NCBI GenBank assembly: GCA_020975405.1
Contig: JAIOWQ010000002.1
Location: 3,720,001-3,784,000, forward strand
Length of the DNA: 64,000 nucleotides
Direction of reading: 5' to 3'
DNA from: Keithomyces neogunnii
Lineage: Eukaryota; Ascomycota; Sordariomycetes; Hypocreales; Clavicipitaceae
In this document: piece by piece, positions 31,103-40,620 of the stretch
Layout of the letters: each line of letters begins with the position of its first letter
Position numbering within the stretch: the first letter of the stretch is position 1
Notes under the pieces: model-generated
The model's input: the letters and a program-made list of their open reading frames with translations, nothing else
Told to the model about the DNA's origin: nothing
Databases searched by the model: none
Program-made: the position numbers and the translations under genes

Positions 31103-32155
31103 ATGACCATCTCTGTGCCTCGCGGATATCTCTCCGACAGCGAATACCGTTTTCACGAGGATGAAGCCGATGCCATTATCCGAGTCGCCGCCTACCATCG
31201 CGAAGACTACGCTCTGTCTGTGATTTGGTTTTCCCCTAAGGAACACGCTGGCATTCGTCCGTCGATAACATCACCATTCGGGCGGGCTTCTAAAACGGGC
31301 CTTGGCTCCCTCGACCGACTGCCCCTGGAACTTTTACATGACATCTTGTTGCGTCTAGATATGCAAACCCTATTCCGCTTTCGACAAACAAATGCCAGAT
31401 CGAGAGAGATGGTATATTCTCTTACACAATATCACACGGTGGTCTCACACGGGCTGAATCTTTTCTGTGCCTTGATACGAACGCGAATCGCCGTCGGCAT
31501 CTCCCTGCCAGACTTTTACCATGCATTATGTACCAAGGCGTGTAGGTTATGCGGCGAGTTTGGTGGCTTCATGTCCCTGCTAACGTGGACTCGGTGCTGT
31601 TTTAAATGCCTCCAGCAGGCCCCAGAACTCCGCGTGCAAAGTCTTGCTTCTGCCCGAAAGCAATTCAAATTGACCAAGGCCGAAATAGCCCGCCTAAAGA
31701 CCTTCAAGACTTTCCCTGGAACATATTCAATGGAGGAATCCTTGCGTAAATCTCGCATCGCAGTCGTTTCTGTTCATCAGGTCATGTCCACTTCCGGACG
31801 GCAAGTTCACGCGCCGGCGCAGGCAGCTCCAGCCAGCTGGGCACGAAATGAAAAACTGAACTTCATGGGGTCATGTGAACTACCTTATTATGATAAACGA
31901 TCAGGAAATGTCGAAAACGGCGTATCATGTGCCGGATGTCAACTGGCTCTCGAGAAAAACATCATCGGCTCTAGGGGTGAGGAATGGGCATTCGAGGCTC
32001 GCGACAAGGTATATGCGCAAGATGGCTTTCTGGAACATTTTCGATGGTGCGCGCAGGCACAGCTACTGTGGAGATCGAGTGACAAGGGAAACAAAAAGCC
32101 TGCCGAATTACCAGAGGCTGCTCGGACGAGAGGTTACTTCAATAAAAGACAATAG
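31103..32155 (+). CDS. F-box domain protein
   Basis: Single exon, 350 aa, from ATG 31103 (MTISVPRGYLSDSEYRFHEDEADAI); an in-frame Met at 30992 precedes it but adds a Cys-rich leader unlike related proteins. The F-box is at about 70-110: LGSLDRLPLELLHDILLRLDMQTLFRFRQTN, expected to bind Skp1 in an SCF ubiquitin ligase. Downstream, CRLCGEFGGFMSLLTWTRCCFKCL has two Cys pairs and is probably a small metal-binding segment; the C-terminal half has a further CAGCQLALE pair. This combination is typical of a large ascomycete F-box family. Substrate unknown. Confidence 0.85.
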   Translation: MTISVPRGYLSDSEYRFHEDEADAIIRVAAYHREDYALSVIWFSPKEHAGIRPSITSPFGRASKTGLGSLDRLPLELLHDILLRLDMQTLFRFRQTNARSREMVYSLTQYHTVVSHGLNLFCALIRTRIAVGISLPDFYHALCTKACRLCGEFGGFMSLLTWTRCCFKCLQQAPELRVQSLASARKQFKLTKAEIARLKTFKTFPGTYSMEESLRKSRIAVVSVHQVMSTSGRQVHAPAQAAPASWARNEKLNFMGSCELPYYDKRSGNVENGVSCAGCQLALEKNIIGSRGEEWAFEARDKVYAQDGFLEHFRWCAQAQLLWRSSDKGNKKPAELPEAARTRGYFNKRQ

Positions 32156-32316
32156 GAGGATGGACGCTGTTGCCAATGTATGGCAATTGCGGCTCGGGTG
32201 TCCACCACGTGTGCAAATCAAATTAAAAACATGGACAGCTGACACCAGACATCTCCAGACTTGCCGACGTGCAATCCACCATCCGCATACGACTCCTCTG
32301 GTTCACCAACCACTGC

Positions 32317-32529
32317 CTACTCTTGCACCTCGTTCCCATTTAGATCCGTGTACTTCACTGGCGCGTCTGGTTTGACCAAGTGCCTTGCACAGTAGTTGGT
32401 TGAGTTCTTGTCCCATCTTTTGCGTATGATGCGACATTTGACGTTGGTTCCCTGTCGCTCCGGGCACTGGAGAAACTCCATCTCCCTTTTGCAATTGCAT
32501 GTGTACTTGATATAGATTGAAGTACACAT
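32317..32529 (-). CDS. Small Cys-rich conserved protein, 70 aa
   Basis: From ATG 32529, MCTSIYIKYTCNCKREMEFLQC to the stop at 32317. Cysteine pattern: C2, C11, C13, C22, C35, C49, with CPERQG, NVKCR and NYCARHLVKPD. Small ascomycete proteins with this MC...Y.C.C...F.QC.ER.G...C pattern are frequent and uncharacterised. A TTCTAAC-like branch region and CAG directly before the ATG suggest an intron in the 5' leader or an upstream first exon, which I could not define. No signal peptide, so cytosolic, perhaps zinc-binding. Confidence 0.65.
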   Translation of the reverse strand: MCTSIYIKYTCNCKREMEFLQCPERQGTNVKCRIIRKRWDKNSTNYCARHLVKPDAPVKYTDLNGNEVQE

Positions 32530-33540
32530 TTCCTGCACAGCGCGACATGAGAAGTTAGTGAGACATCAGACATGGATTATTAAGGCTTCCGTACGATTTA
32601 GAAGGTCAAATGACGTGAGCTCGTTGCTGACGATGAATACAGGCGATTGACGCAGGAATCAGCGTTTCGCTCTCAACATTGAGGCACTTGAGCTCTTTAG
32701 AGGCGTGATTGTCTGTAATGTGTCAGAATGTGGGACCGACTGTTTAGAATGTTTTTATTGCTGTGCATTGATGTGCCGACAAGGTGTCACTTATAGCTAT
32801 CGAGCAACGGGTTTTTCTGAGCATTGTGATTGTGGAGTTAGTTTCGAAGCGTTTAGTGTTCCTCCTGGACAAGCATGTCAACCAGTAGTGCAGGGCGTAT
32901 AAGCGCCAGGCCAGCCCCAGCTGTCATGGGCCACGACCAATGTGCCAGTTGGTCTTGTAAATAGCCGGCATCACCGCTGCTGATTGGGCAAAGTAGGTCG
33001 AATTTCAGGTCCACCAAAAGTAGGGGTTGTTTGATGTAACGCCCGTTGGAGCTGTAGGGATTGCTGAACTCTGTTGGCAAATGAGTTGGTGCAGACCGAC
33101 TTGACCTGAAGGTCAATTTCTTCCAGCCGGGCGCTTAGAGTCTGGTGCCTGAGATCTCCAGCGGGGTTGGGCCGAGTAACACCCCGCGCCACTTGTCGTC
33201 TGGGGGCTGACAGGGGGTTCATCATCCCGTCACTGCCTGGGCGCTAAGGTGCCTGGCATGTGTGTAGCTAGCGCAATCGATTGTGGACTCGACAAACTTC
33301 ACTACATTTGATGGTCAGGGCACCGTTGAGAGTCCTTGCACCTTTAAATACGTCCGCATCGGCCTTTGAGTCCATCAGAGAGAGCTGAGCTCACTAGCGA
33401 CCACCCGCTTTCCCGGCAAGAACGAATATACAGGAACGTACGGGTGTCGACAGTAAATGAAACCAGGAAGCAAATACGTACGAATCCTTCCGGCTTGCCT
33501 CTCGTTCAGATACCTGCTGACCGTTTTGTTACTAAAGGCC
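32530..33540. other. Intergenic, no confident gene
   Basis: Two overlapping minus frames (33225-32971 and 33116-32853) read through each other without a recognisable domain. They could be a small intron-containing gene (the second reads NPYSSNGRYIKQPLLLVDLKF), but I cannot support a model. The rest shows nothing. Confidence 0.4.
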
Positions 33541-34374
33541 ATGTCTGCGGATCTCACCACCAGCCAGGAGATGCGGCCAGTGATCCTGTCAATGGAAGTG
33601 GACGATGAGGATTCGTTTGAAAGCGAATACCGAGTGCGAGTCGGCAATCAAGTCAAATATCTCGTCATATCCCCCGGCACCTTTCCCAGAGACACGCTTT
33701 CATTCCCCCTCCAGTCCCTGCCCCATCTCCCCTACAACGAGGAATGGACCGTGGCCCACGTTTCGCGGGACAAAGACAGCGGCGACTTGAAAGCCTCCGT
33801 CTCAAACCGGACCTTGGCTGGCGTCAAGAACCTATGGCATCACACCATGGTGGATTGCCTAGAGTTGAACAGGACCAAGCAACTCACGGCAATGGCGTTG
33901 GAAGCCGTCACCAAGTCCACCCTTTCCGATGCCGTCCCCCCATCACCAACCACCGTTATTGCCAAAATAGCCCGATTTGAATGGGAGCTGCCTCGCATTG
34001 AACAAGAAACGAGAGCATATCAGCTCCTTGAGGGTTCGGGATTGGCCCCGCGTTTCCTCGGCCATGTCCACGAGAATGGACGAGTCATGGGCTTCGTATT
34101 AGAGAAGATGGAAGGACGCGCCGCTTCTTTGGACGACCTGAGCGTTTGCGAATCCGCTCTAAAGGAGCTCCACAACTTGGGCCTGGTGCATGGGGATGTG
34201 AACCGATACAACTTTCTCGTCACACAACAAGGTGCGATACTAATCGATTTTGAAGGCCTGGTCGAGAACGCCACCGCAGAGTCGATGAGCAAGGAATTGG
34301 AGAATTTGCGCACCGAATTGATCGATGAGTCGGGACGTGGCGGGGGTTTCATTTTTGATGGCGATTGCATCTAA
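33541..34374 (+). CDS. Protein-kinase-like (APH/RIO-type fold) protein
   Basis: Single exon, 277 aa, from ATG 33541 (MSADLTTSQEMRPVILSMEV). The kinase-like half has a Lys strand (VIAKIARFEWEL), a Glu helix (RIEQETRAYQLLEG), GLAPRFLGHVHENG, the catalytic-loop motif HGDVNRYNFLV and the metal-binding strand ILIDFEG in place of DFG. These are the marks of the small fungal kinase-like proteins often misnamed 'alpha-galactosidase A' in databases. The HGDxNxxN and DFE residues suggest it can bind ATP and metal. The N-terminal third is not alignable to a known domain. Target unknown. Confidence 0.8.
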   Translation: MSADLTTSQEMRPVILSMEVDDEDSFESEYRVRVGNQVKYLVISPGTFPRDTLSFPLQSLPHLPYNEEWTVAHVSRDKDSGDLKASVSNRTLAGVKNLWHHTMVDCLELNRTKQLTAMALEAVTKSTLSDAVPPSPTTVIAKIARFEWELPRIEQETRAYQLLEGSGLAPRFLGHVHENGRVMGFVLEKMEGRAASLDDLSVCESALKELHNLGLVHGDVNRYNFLVTQQGAILIDFEGLVENATAESMSKELENLRTELIDESGRGGGFIFDGDCI

Positions 34375-34798
34375 GGCTGAATTTTTGTTGGCGGCGGAAA
34401 GATGGAGAGCGAGTGAAAATGGTAGAAAAGGCAACAATCTACTGTAGCGTTAGATTCAATGCAAGGCATGTGGACGCTAGCACAACTCTGCCAACGCTGG
34501 CTCCGATAAATGGCACTCCATGTACATGTCGAGTAGACCGATTTACACTGGCGCATATGAGCCTAGGTCAGCATGGTTTCAGAGAGCAGACTTGCTCGAA
34601 TATTGGGCAATGTGGATAAATGCATGGCAGATGGTAGTGGATCGCACTGTGGAGGAATCCAGCTCCCATAGTCTTATCGATAAGCGGCATGTGCTGAAAA
34701 ATCCCACGACCAACCTCATCTCAGCTTCACACCGCATGTACACGGCGCATTTTTGTCGCCAACCAGCCAGCGATTTACCCCAAAGTGTGTTCGAGGCC
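34375..34798. other. Promoter region of RRP36
   Basis: 424 bases between the kinase-like gene and RRP36. Frames in it are not coding-like; one merely extends the RRP36 first exon upstream. Confidence 0.4.
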
Positions 34799-35768
34799 AT
34801 GTCATCCAAGAGAAAGCTGCCATCGCTCGGCCTCGAGCGCCGGGTGCGCCCGAGACGAGAGGAGGAATGGGAACCCGTCTCTGCATCAGACGAGGACGCT
34901 TCGGATGACCATGGCCCGTCGGAGGAGGAGATTGAGAGTGACGAAGAGGGAGAAGAAGGAGACGAATCAGAGGAAGACGAGTCAGAAGTACGTCTTTGTC
35001 GCAACCCCCCACCCTGGCGGCACGCATGCGATATCCACAACTAACCTTTCGCAGTCGGAGCAAGATGCTCCAAAGGTCGACCTCTCATCCATCTCGTTCG
35101 GCGCCTTAGCCAAGGCACAGGCCTCTTTGCCCGGCACCGGCAGAAAATCCAAATCCCAACCCAAAGAAACTAGTCCAGAGCCGAGCACTTTTAGAAAAGA
35201 AACAACGAAATCCTCCAAAGTGCCGCCTCCCAAACGGTCCTCCAAGCACGCGCCTCTCGAACAAACTTCCAAACGACCCGTTTCACGCATGCGCGAAATC
35301 ATCCCCGACATGCGCCGCAAAGCCCGCGACCCGCGCTTCGACCCGTCGGTAAGCAGGATCGGCAAGCTCGACGAGGCCAAGGCCCGCAAGGCCTACGCCT
35401 TCCTCGACGAGTACCGCGACAGCGAAATGGCCGACCTGAGGGCGCAGATCAAGAAGACCAAGGACGAGCACGTAAAGGAGAAGCTGAAGCGCCAGCTCAT
35501 GTCCATGGAGTCCAAGAAGAAGTCGCGCGCCAAGAAGGACGAGGAGGATCAGCTGCTCGCCGAGCACCGCCGCAGTGAGAAGAATCTCGTCGCCCAGGGC
35601 AAGTCGCCGTTTTACTTGAAGAAGAGCGAGCAGAAGAAGCAGCTCTTGCTGAATCGCTACGAGAAGATGAGCAAGGGCCAGGTCGATCGCGCCATTGAGA
35701 GGAAGAGGAAGAAGGTCAGCGGGAAAGAGAAGAAGGAGCTGGGTTCACTGCAGAGGAGGGAGAGGTGA
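34799..35768 (+). CDS. RRP36: rRNA biogenesis protein RRP36
   Basis: Exons 34799-34987 and 35055-35768 (intron GTACGT...CTAAC...GCAG, 67 bp) give 300 aa. Nucleolar factor of the 90S pre-ribosome, needed for early cleavages of pre-rRNA towards 18S rRNA. The N-terminus is strongly acidic (residues about 40-63, Glu/Asp/Ser). The RRP36 domain (PF06102) is in exon 2: RDPRFDPSVSRIGKLDEAKARKAYAFLDEYRD, then a long basic coiled coil (KKTKDEHVKEKLKRQLMSMESKKKSR) and the signature GKSPFYLKKSEQKKQLLLNRYEKM. Length fits fungal orthologues. It heads the housekeeping block, tail to tail with COQ8. Confidence 0.95.
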
Positions 35769-35917
35769 TGATGGTTCTTGTAGATATACCCGGGGTTTTT
35801 TCGGCCTTGGCCGTCCCCCCCTTCTATGGTTGTTGTGCCTCTACCCTATCGTACATTGCACAGGAAACAAACTTCCTCCGGCGTCTACATCTAATTGTAC
35901 AGGGTCGCCGGCCGCGG

Positions 35918-38020
35918 CTATTTGACGTATCCCGATCTTTTTACGCTTTGCACAAACATCTCCTTGCAGGGAACCTTGCTGCCCAGCCTTGCACACAGCA
36001 GAAACGCCCCGCTCAGTTTGCGGTGCAGGCTGTACGTTTCTTCGGGTGGTGGTGCTAATCTCTCCTTCAACATGACGGGGATCAAGGCCTTGACTCTCTC
36101 TGTGATTGTCTGGTCCTTGAAGTCGTACACATCCGGCGCAGACTGCATGAATGGCTCAGCGAGCGTCAAAACAGACTGTGTATGGGCCTCGAGCATCGCC
36201 TTGCTTTCATGGCCCGTCAGGTAGCCTAGACTTTCGGAGAGCTCCTTGACTGACGCACGATCCGAGCGGGACGCTGCGTCGAGCAGTTGCACATATTCCC
36301 TTACAAAGGGCTCGGGGTACTCGCGAGAGGCGCCGAAATCTAGCAAAACGAGCTTGTTGTGTTCCGCATTGTATAGAAAGTTCGTCCAGTTGGGGTCGGT
36401 TTGCATGAACTTGAACTCGGTGATTTCACGTAGGCAGAGACGCATAATCTGCGTCCCGATCCAGTCGCGCTGTTCTTGCGTGAACGATTTGACCCGCGTC
36501 ACCCCTACGCCGTCCATAAAGTCCATTGTGAGGACTTGCTTCCCACAAGCCTCCAGGTGCACGTTTGGCGCGAGGAAGACGTCTTCTTCGCCCTTGAGGA
36601 GTTCCCTGTAGCGCATGACGCATTGAGCCTCGCGCTCATAATCGCACTCCCAGCCGAGTTCTAGACGCGCATTGTCAATGGTTTTGTTGAGATAAAGGCC
36701 CTTGGGGAGCAGCTTGGTGGCGTTTAACAGCACGCCGAGGTTGTCGAGGTCGGAGTTGATGGAGTCGGCAACGCCAGGGAACTGGATCTTTACAGCGACC
36801 CTTTGTCCAGTTGACTTCAGAACTGCCTTGTGCACCTGGCCGATGGATGCAGCAGCGATTGGGGTCTCTTCAAACTCGCCAAACAACTCGCGCCAGTTGT
36901 CGCCCAGGTTGCTCACCAGGACCTTGTCGCGCTGCCAGGCGGGCATGTAATCCGCCCTGTCTTGCACGCGTTGCAGCACCTCCTGGATCGGCGCAGGAAG
37001 CATCTTTGAGTCCTGGAAGCTCATCATCTGCCCGAGCTTCAAGGCAGCTCCTCTCATCCGGGACAGCTTGGCGACCATTCTTTCCATGTTCTTGCCGCTC
37101 AAGAGGACAGATCCCTGGCCGCCGCCGCCAAATGCCCTGCTTACACTTTCAGTCATGGCCCCCCCGAGCATGCCGGCTGCCAGGCCGCCGTAATTCCAGA
37201 GTCGGCTGAATCGCGTAGCTGGAACTTTGGACTCTCGCAGAGCATATGCTGGTGTATCCCGGGCATGAGTGCCAGGCAAGTCCTTGTCTAGTTCAGCCGT
37301 CTCACCGTCTGATGTCTGCGACGTTTGATGCGCTTGTTCAGGCATGGGTTGTGGTGAAGTATCTGGAGTGGGCTTTGAGTCTGCAACATAATCGCTGGAG
37401 TTACTCGTGATCCTTTCGTCGGACTTGGCATCTGCCGAGGCCGGAATCTCAGTCTCGGGTGTTACAGGTGGCGGACTTGGCCAGTGTCGTAACGGGTGTT
37501 CCTTTGCCGGACTCCTCGGTTGTGGTTTCTTTGAAGCACCATCTCTCTTTCGTAATGAGCTCAGTACACTTGATCCTCGAGTTGTGTGAAAAACATCGAC
37601 GACAACACCGTCTGGAAGATCCTTTTGTTCCGCAGCAGCCTTCAGTATCTCCTGTCGTCTACGGACGGCCTCGGCGTACCCAGAAGCACTAGAACCAGCA
37701 CGACTGTCTTTTGACCCATCAACGCTTGCTTCAGGCGTCTCATTTGTTGTATCTAGAGCTTGACTTTGCTCCGCCGACTCTTGCGCCGTGGCTCTGATCG
37801 ATTGGGTCGCTCGTTCCGCCTCGTCAGGCTTCTCGTTGACTTCTGGCTGACTTGGCGCACTCTGTCTCTTGGTATTCGCGTCTTGCCATTTCGTAGCAAA
37901 AACTGATGTCTCGCCGTACGCGTTCAGTTGTCTTGATCTCAAGGCCACATGCTTGGCAGCTACGGATCGCGAGGCACTGAGCAATGCAGCAACGTCAATG
38001 GCCAGGTCGACGAACCTCAT
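35918..38020 (-). CDS. COQ8: ABC1/ADCK-type atypical kinase COQ8, mitochondrial
   Basis: Single exon, 700 aa from ATG 38020 (MRFVDLAIDVAALLSASRSVAAKHVALRSRQL), an Arg-rich amphipathic mitochondrial presequence; the open frame begins at 38167 but the upstream 49 residues do not look like a leader. Needed for ubiquinone synthesis, stabilising the CoQ complex at the inner membrane. A long Ser/Glu-rich linker separates the leader from the kinase-like domain. UbiB-family marks: KLGQMMSFQD (KxGQ), IAAASIGQVHKA (Ala-rich loop replacing the Gly loop), VAVKIQFPG (Lys), EREAQC, QTDPNWTNFL and LLDFGASREY. The C-terminus is conserved too (KLSGAFLLCARLGS). The linker is longer than in yeast, as is usual in filamentous fungi. 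Confidence 0.95.
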   Translation of the reverse strand: MRFVDLAIDVAALLSASRSVAAKHVALRSRQLNAYGETSVFATKWQDANTKRQSAPSQPEVNEKPDEAERATQSIRATAQESAEQSQALDTTNETPEASVDGSKDSRAGSSASGYAEAVRRRQEILKAAAEQKDLPDGVVVDVFHTTRGSSVLSSLRKRDGASKKPQPRSPAKEHPLRHWPSPPPVTPETEIPASADAKSDERITSNSSDYVADSKPTPDTSPQPMPEQAHQTSQTSDGETAELDKDLPGTHARDTPAYALRESKVPATRFSRLWNYGGLAAGMLGGAMTESVSRAFGGGGQGSVLLSGKNMERMVAKLSRMRGAALKLGQMMSFQDSKMLPAPIQEVLQRVQDRADYMPAWQRDKVLVSNLGDNWRELFGEFEETPIAAASIGQVHKAVLKSTGQRVAVKIQFPGVADSINSDLDNLGVLLNATKLLPKGLYLNKTIDNARLELGWECDYEREAQCVMRYRELLKGEEDVFLAPNVHLEACGKQVLTMDFMDGVGVTRVKSFTQEQRDWIGTQIMRLCLREITEFKFMQTDPNWTNFLYNAEHNKLVLLDFGASREYPEPFVREYVQLLDAASRSDRASVKELSESLGYLTGHESKAMLEAHTQSVLTLAEPFMQSAPDVYDFKDQTITERVKALIPVMLKERLAPPPEETYSLHRKLSGAFLLCARLGSKVPCKEMFVQSVKRSGYVK

Positions 38021-38504
38021 GACTTCTAGCAGCCTCGGATCGCCGAGGGCGCATTGGCAGGTGGGTTGTAGTTGAAATTTGGCGTTGCCGACCGACTTCT
38101 GTTGCTGCAGCTTGCTCCTGCTGTTGAGGTGGGTAGGCGGCACTTTTTTGGACCATGATCTCATCACCCGTATGCATATAAGCGGGTCTTATCAACTGGT
38201 CCAATCATCACATGAGCCACGGTCAAAGCATTACAAGTGCACGGTTGTTTGGACGCTTGGATCGTTTATATTAAACTCCTAGCTACCTTAGAGTTCTGTT
38301 CCCATGTTTGAAACGCCGTCTCTCGTGTGCACCCTTGCACTAAGCCGGACACCAAGACCAGTCAACTAACAAAGTGTTGAGTAAACCCAGGAAGCCTTTC
38401 CCAAGCAAGACGCCGTGCAAATGCGAACAATATCCTGAAAATAAATCCACGGCAATGGTCGTTATAATCGTAAAAAAGAAAACAGGAGGGGTTGGTGGAC
38501 CGCC
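38021..38504. other. Intergenic between COQ8 and ESS2
   Basis: 484 bases holding the COQ8 promoter and the ESS2 3' flank; no gene or repeat recognised. Confidence 0.4.
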
Positions 38505-39845
38505 TTAGTCCGGTTTAGAGCTTCGCCGGGTGACACTTTTTAACAGTGATCCTCGAGGTCTCAGAGGAGTAGATTGCCCAAATGAGCTGCCCGGAGTCTT
38601 GTTTCGCGGAGTTTTCATCTTGCTCCACAGGCGCTGAGCAGCAGGTGTCAGGTCTCCCGTGACTCTGGGGCTACTCGGAAACTTGGGAACTTGTGGCGTT
38701 GCATCTTTGCCAGTGAATCCATGCCGGGATGATTCCTTATTCGATCTTGAGATTCTGTCGACCATGCGTTCATGAAGGAGCTCTCTCTTCCTTTGTGCCT
38801 GAAGCTTGAATGGGCTGTGTGAGTCGCCAGGACCCAAGTTAATGGCAGCGGGCGATGCAGAAGCATCTGTTTCACCATCTTCCTCATCGTCGACGAACGA
38901 GTAACCGTTTACTCGAGGTGTTTCACCTCCTCCAACAACACTCGAATCCACATAGCCGGGACGAGGCTTCCCTGCGATTGCGTCTCTTACGGCCGACATG
39001 GTAGGAGACGGTGGTCGCGCAGGGACATGAGGATGAGGAACCCGAGTATTTGCGTACACTATGGTCCTAGGGGCCATTTTTGAGGCGTCGTCGGCTTGTT
39101 GGGCCATGGTCATGACACCGTCATCCAGGCCCTGAGGAGCAAACATGAGTCCGTTTTGAGGAGCCGCGTTCCAGGCATCTGGCCTAGCAGGCCGATCTTC
39201 ACAGTCCTTAATGGCCAGTCTGTCGCGTTTGAAGCCATCGTCCACCAGGCTATGAGTTTCCGCTAATCTATCCGTGACTTCTTTTTGCGCAATCATCATT
39301 TTGGAAGGAAGTTTGTTTCCTCGCCATAGCCAGGCGTATTTGTCTGCCTTTTTTTGATTCTGTTTGTCGACCAGCTTGTAAAAGCTCTCATTGTCTTCAC
39401 TGGTGTATGTTGCCTGAAACTTGGAAAGACTCATATTGGTGTCCAGTTTGGGGGCGTCGGGGCCAACTGCTGTCGAAACTGATGCAGGCGTCTCTCCTAC
39501 GAAGGTAGTTGGGGTACGTCCACCTCCGCCAGTCCGTTTTGATGCCAAAGGTGTCTTGCGCCGTCCAGGTGTCATGACATGGCGCAATCTCCGGCTTGCG
39601 CTCGTTATCCAGGCCGCATCTTTCGAGTCCACAGCGTCGAGGTATTCTTGTTGAATTTCGGTTTCTAGTAAACCAGGAAAGAAGTCTCTTGCAATAATTT
39701 GCGAGAGCGCCTCGGTATACGAATCTTCATCGAGGACCTTCTTGGGCCTCTTGATCTTTTTGACCGGCGGTGGTGCAGGCATCAGATCTGTGTCTGTCCT
39801 CTTCCTGACCAAGGCATTTGAGGGCTGGTTCGACCGAGAATCCAT
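38505..39845 (-). CDS. ESS2: ESS2/DGCR14 family nuclear protein (fission yeast Bis1)
   Basis: Single exon, 446 aa. Nuclear, spliceosome-C-complex-associated protein. It starts with a basic region holding a likely nuclear signal (KKIKRPKK), then the family's most conserved block VLDEDSYTEALSQIIARDFFPGLLETEIQQEYLDA. Further typical segments: SLSKFQATYTSEDNESFYKLVDKQNQKKADKYAWLW, then FAPQGLDD and RTIVYANTRVPHP, and ARPPSPTMSAVRDAIAGKPRPGY. The C-terminus is basic and Ser/Thr-Pro-rich (SKMKTPRNKTPGSSFG), probably phosphorylated. Length agrees with ascomycete orthologues. No intron. Confidence 0.95.
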   Translation of the reverse strand: MDSRSNQPSNALVRKRTDTDLMPAPPPVKKIKRPKKVLDEDSYTEALSQIIARDFFPGLLETEIQQEYLDAVDSKDAAWITSASRRLRHVMTPGRRKTPLASKRTGGGGRTPTTFVGETPASVSTAVGPDAPKLDTNMSLSKFQATYTSEDNESFYKLVDKQNQKKADKYAWLWRGNKLPSKMMIAQKEVTDRLAETHSLVDDGFKRDRLAIKDCEDRPARPDAWNAAPQNGLMFAPQGLDDGVMTMAQQADDASKMAPRTIVYANTRVPHPHVPARPPSPTMSAVRDAIAGKPRPGYVDSSVVGGGETPRVNGYSFVDDEEDGETDASASPAAINLGPGDSHSPFKLQAQRKRELLHERMVDRISRSNKESSRHGFTGKDATPQVPKFPSSPRVTGDLTPAAQRLWSKMKTPRNKTPGSSFGQSTPLRPRGSLLKSVTRRSSKPD

Positions 39846-40620
39846 GGTTCCTGGAGTGAAAAGCTGCAGGTCGGAGTTGCTGAGCCAAAAGCATAGCTAT
39901 ATTGGAGAAAGCGGTGCTTTGCGCTGACTGTTGTCAGTGACCTGCTGTCCGGCAAAAGTTGCCAGTCATGTCTGCTATTATGTCATGGTGAATATGAACT
40001 TGGCGGGTTGGCAGGCACCAGGCTCAAACAAGTCAGACGACCCCATCAAATATGCAATTAAGCAGGTGCTTTTATCAATCAGGTTGAGTGGGGCCCAAGG
40101 ACCAACGAACAAAGTTTGGATGCCCTAACAAGGCCATGTGCAGCCAAATGTATGTAGGCTCGGCCTGAGCTTGGTTCAGGGCGATGCGGCGCCATATGGA
40201 GTCCAGATGCCAACATTGAAGCTATGCGGAGTGGCTTTGGGGCTGCGTGCACGAAAATCTGCAGTGGTTAGTCTGACAGTCCGGACCAGTCAGTGCATGT
40301 GGCCAAGCGATTCCATAGCCATCCAGCATGGTCTTAGATGGCCGTCGGCCGCCGGCCCACGTCCCCCTCCAAACCCCAAATCAACGACGGAGGAGACTCT
40401 TGACCAACTTTTCCCGCTTGTTTCCACTAGTACGCGCCTCGCCGAACCGCATGCGCTTTTGGCATTTCCTTTCCCTTTCCTTGGTGGCGATAGATTTATA
40501 GAAGGTTCATAATTATATCCGTTACTTCCACGCATTTGTATTCGGCCCAATCTCGCAGCTGGTGCACGGTACAATACCAACGCCCTTCCTCCCCCTCCAT
40601 CCGTCACCAGGCACACCATC
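39846..40620. other. Divergent promoter region of ESS2 and PPT1
   Basis: 775 bases between two diverging ATGs. A 124-codon plus frame at 40138-40512 does not resemble a protein. No specific site identified. Confidence 0.4.
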
